Origin: Scytonema millei VB511283
GTDB lineage: Bacteria > Cyanobacteriota > Cyanobacteriia > Cyanobacteriales > Chroococcidiopsidaceae
Length of the DNA stretch: 64,000 nucleotides
Assembly (NCBI RefSeq): GCF_000817735.3
Contig: NZ_JTJC03000005.1
Coordinates: 62,001 to 126,000, forward strand
Reading direction: 5' to 3'
Shown here: piece by piece, positions 61,598 through 64,000 of the stretch
Position numbering within the stretch: position 1 is the stretch's first letter
How the letters are laid out: every line of letters starts with the position of its first letter
Notes under the pieces: model-generated
Database searches by the model: none
The model's input: the letters and a program-made list of their open reading frames with translations, nothing else
What the model was told of the DNA's origin: nothing
Made by a program: the position numbers and the translations under genes

Positions 61598-63811
61598 ATG
61601 ACGAATAAATCTGCGATCGCCCCAGCACAAAAGCTGAGCGAAAAATTACCCCTGCCACTCAAAAGATTGGCAGATCTGGCTTATAACTATTGGTGGAGTT
61701 GGACGAGCGAACGAGTTTTCCTATTTCAAAATATTTCGCCGGAAGCTTGGGAGCGTTACGGGCATAACCCTGTAGCCGTGTTGGAATCAGCTTCTTACGA
61801 ACGCCTGACCCAGTTAGCAGAAGACCCTTTCTACATCAAACATTTATCCCAGGTGGTAGCTGAGTTTGATGCTTATATAAACCAGCAAGATACTTGGGTG
61901 AGTCGAGTTGCACCGCAAATTTCATGGCAAAATCCGATCGCCTATTTTTGTGCTGAATTTGGCATTCACGAATCTCTCCCCGTATATTCTGGCGGTTTGG
62001 GTATCCTGGCTGGAGATCACCTCAAATCTGCTTCCGATCTGGGCGTACCCCTAATTGGCGTAGGATTGTTGTATCGTCAAGGCTATTTCCGGCAGCGACT
62101 TAACCGCAGCGGTTGGCAGGAAGATTACTACATCGACAATGTTTTCCAGCAAATGCCGCTGGAATTGATGCTGAACGAGCGGGGAGAAGCCCTGACGATC
62201 GAACTGCAAGTTAGACAGCGGATGGTCAAAATCCAAGTTTGGCGGGCGCAAGTGGGTAGGGTGAGTCTCTACTTACTGGATACAGACCGTGAAGACAACG
62301 ACCCGATCGATCGCTGGCTCACAGGACACCTCTACGGGGGCAACCAAGACACGCGGATCGCCCAAGAGGTGGTTTTAGGTATTGGCGGAGTCAAGGCGCT
62401 TACAGCCTTGGGAATTCAGCCCTCAATTCACCACTTGAACGAGGGACACGCTGCGTTTTGCACCCTAGAGATTGCTTGGCAAGAAATGGAGCGGACGGGC
62501 AAACCTTTTTACGATGTGGAAGCGAGCGTACGCAATCGCTGCGTCTTTACCACTCATACCCCCGTACCCGCCGGACACGATGTCTTCTCGCCCGATTTGA
62601 TGGACTCGCATTTTGCGCAATATTGGACGCAGTTGCGGCTGTCGCGAGAGCAGTTTTTAGCCTTGGGTGCGAAAAGACTGGGCGATCCTTGGGAGCCTTT
62701 TGGCATGACTGTCTTAGCCCTGCGGATGTGTCGCGCTGCTAATGGGGTGAGCGAATTGCATGGCAGAGTTTCGCGGCAGATGTGGACTGCTTTGTATCCC
62801 GATCGCCCCGAAGACCGCGTACCCATCGGTCACATCACCAACGGCGTTCACGCCCCAACGTGGACGGCTCCGTTGATGGCTGACCTTTACACTCAGTATT
62901 TGGGTGCAGACTGGCAGACGCGGGCGATCGATCCGGCAATGTGGGCAGATGTCGATCGCATTCCCGATGCGGAATTATGGCAGCGACATCAAGTTTTGAA
63001 AGAGCGCTTGATTGCCTTTACCCGTTACAGAATCAAAAAAGCGAGAACGGATCGGGGTGAAGTTGGCGATCGGATTCATGCTGCCGATCTGTTGCTCGAT
63101 CCCAATGCTCTCACGATTGGTTTTGCCCGTCGCTTCTCCCAATACAAACGGGGTAATTTGTTGCTACGGGATGCAGAAAGAGCGTTGAAAATCTTTGGTA
63201 ATGCTCAACGTCCAGTGCAAATTGTCTTTGCTGGTAAAGCTCACCCCGCCGATGAGGAAGGCAAGCGGATCATCCAAAAATTGATGGAGTGGTGTCAGCA
63301 CTCAGCAATTCAGCATCGAGTGGCGTTTATTGAAGACTACGACATTTACGTAGCACAGAAGTTAGTGCAAGGCGTGGATGTTTGGTTGAATAATCCCCGT
63401 CGTCCCCTAGAGGCTTCCGGTACGAGCGGACAAAAAGTCTGTTTTAATGGCGGGATCAACTGTAGCGTCCTCGATGGTTGGTGGTGCGAGGGCTATCAAG
63501 TTGGGATGGATGGCAAGGGAATCAACGGTTGGGCGATCGGTGAAGATGCTCATACGAGCAATCAAGAGTTGCAGGATCGAATCGATTCTGAATCCCTCTA
63601 CAAGTTATTGGAAGAGGAGATCGCACCTCTATACTACGATCGCGACAACAACGGCATTCCGCACCGCTGGATTCAAATGATGAAGGCATCGATTAAGACG
63701 AACGCACCTCTGTTTAATACGGATCGGATGATCGCCGATTACGTGACGCGCATCTATGCTCCTGGCTGTTCGACAATCTCTACACCAAGTTTGGCTCAAG
63801 TGATTGTCTAA
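61598..63811 (+). CDS. glgP: Alpha-glucan phosphorylase (GT35, TIGR02094 type)
   Basis: A 737-residue phosphorylase that releases glucose-1-phosphate from glycogen. It has A-Y-F-C-A-E-F-G-I-H-E-S-L-P-x-Y-S-G-G-L-G near 120-140, H-L-N-E-G-H-A-A-F near 275, the PLP site region E-A-S-G-T-S-G-Q-K-V-C-F-N-G-G near 610, and R-R-F-S-Q-Y-K-R. It is the shorter alpha-glucan phosphorylase type, lacking the N-terminal allosteric region of classical GlgP, so control is likely transcriptional. Stand-alone gene; triple tandem hairpins follow. Confidence 0.95.
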   Translation: MTNKSAIAPAQKLSEKLPLPLKRLADLAYNYWWSWTSERVFLFQNISPEAWERYGHNPVAVLESASYERLTQLAEDPFYIKHLSQVVAEFDAYINQQDTWVSRVAPQISWQNPIAYFCAEFGIHESLPVYSGGLGILAGDHLKSASDLGVPLIGVGLLYRQGYFRQRLNRSGWQEDYYIDNVFQQMPLELMLNERGEALTIELQVRQRMVKIQVWRAQVGRVSLYLLDTDREDNDPIDRWLTGHLYGGNQDTRIAQEVVLGIGGVKALTALGIQPSIHHLNEGHAAFCTLEIAWQEMERTGKPFYDVEASVRNRCVFTTHTPVPAGHDVFSPDLMDSHFAQYWTQLRLSREQFLALGAKRLGDPWEPFGMTVLALRMCRAANGVSELHGRVSRQMWTALYPDRPEDRVPIGHITNGVHAPTWTAPLMADLYTQYLGADWQTRAIDPAMWADVDRIPDAELWQRHQVLKERLIAFTRYRIKKARTDRGEVGDRIHAADLLLDPNALTIGFARRFSQYKRGNLLLRDAERALKIFGNAQRPVQIVFAGKAHPADEEGKRIIQKLMEWCQHSAIQHRVAFIEDYDIYVAQKLVQGVDVWLNNPRRPLEASGTSGQKVCFNGGINCSVLDGWWCEGYQVGMDGKGINGWAIGEDAHTSNQELQDRIDSESLYKLLEEEIAPLYYDRDNNGIPHRWIQMMKASIKTNAPLFNTDRMIADYVTRIYAPGCSTISTPSLAQVIV

Positions 63812-63818
63812 TTCGATT

Positions 63819-63979
63819 GGAGATCCCCCAACCCCCTTCACAAGGGGGCTTTCTGTTGGAGATCCCCCAACCCCCTTCACAAGGGGGCTTTCTGTTGGAG
63901 ATCCCCAACCCCCTTCACAAGGGGGCTTTCTGTTGGGGGTTCATTTCCCCCCTTTTTAAGGGGGGCTAGGGGGGATCTA
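63819..63979. repeat. Three 39-bp tandem repeats with hairpins, plus CCCCCC/GGGGGG element
   Basis: A 39-bp unit (two exact copies at 63819 and 63858, a third of 38 bp at 63897) each contains CCCCCTT-cac-AAGGGGG, a 7-bp hairpin followed by CTTTCTGTT. A CCCCCCTTTTTAAGGGGGG hairpin with TAGGGGGGATCT tail follows; the same kind is at 9310. They likely stop glgP transcription in series. Confidence 0.92.
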
Positions 63980-64000
63980 GTCTTAAGGTTCTCCCCTAGA

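Noticed and set aside
1-64000. tRNA or rRNA genes
   Set aside because: I looked for T-arm and rRNA signatures on both strands and found none outside coding sequence.

Overview
The window is cyanobacterial chromosome. The octamer GCGATCGC (HIP1) recurs throughout, and many products are cyanobacterial or plastid-lineage families: CPP1-like J-domain protein, DUF2811, DUF3086, DUF3119, DUF3155, DUF3611, a CCB-type cytochrome b6 assembly factor, PSII-type FtsH, HPPD and a Hik2/CSK-like kinase. Dense arrays of 7-bp repeats fill the spacers, as in large-genome cyanobacteria such as Chroococcidiopsis or Nostocales; the exact genus is an inference I cannot confirm. No rRNA, tRNA, CRISPR array, transposase or prophage was found.

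Layout. 0-1 kb: DCC-family protein (cut by the window edge) and a retropepsin-like protease. 1.1-9.2 kb: a redox/signalling block with an MhqO-MhqD fusion, a receiver/glutaredoxin-like/thioredoxin-reductase-like fusion that lacks both CxxC motifs, two paralogous cyclic-nucleotide-domain histidine kinases, an alpha/beta hydrolase, and a Phd-VapC toxin-antitoxin pair joined by TAATG overlaps to the first kinase. 9.4-17 kb: ftsH, SDR, HPPD, HAD phosphatase, CPP1-like protein, OmpR-type regulator, DUF2811. 17.4-21.3 kb: a helically phased set of DnaA-box-like motifs, then pdhB-secD-secF. 21.8-27.5 kb (minus): a lipid/envelope run of MlaE permease, DUF3119, DUF3086, PlsY, TsaC and a degenerate kinase. 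28.7-33.7 kb (minus): an M16 peptidase pair, a probable 6S RNA, purK and a pentapeptide-repeat protein. 34-41 kb: HAD, SDR, four-helix-bundle protein, lpxD, a BaiN/HI0933-type flavoprotein and uvrB. 41.5-48.6 kb: an apparent stress/accessory island with a protein of six exact 19-residue repeats, CsbD, a lipoprotein, unknown proteins, two divergent Crp/Fnr regulators, ChaB and Aat. 49-55.4 kb: rpsN-nth-rseP-serS (minus), DUF3611, PadR, CCB, DUF3155. 55.8-63.8 kb: Hik2-like kinase, DAO oxidase, PsiE, RimM, valine-pyruvate-type aminotransferase and glucan phosphorylase.

The signals I find most interesting are: (1) heptamer repeats from the spacers that have entered the reading frames of four conserved enzymes (HPPD, PurK, the HI0933-type flavoprotein, RimM) without breaking them; (2) the 19-residue R-P-I repeat protein; (3) the cysteine-less receiver-reductase next to two kinases, with a toxin-antitoxin pair translationally coupled in; (4) the 21-bp-phased DnaA-box-like array upstream of pdhB; (5) a promoter-to-terminator 6S RNA candidate downstream of purK.
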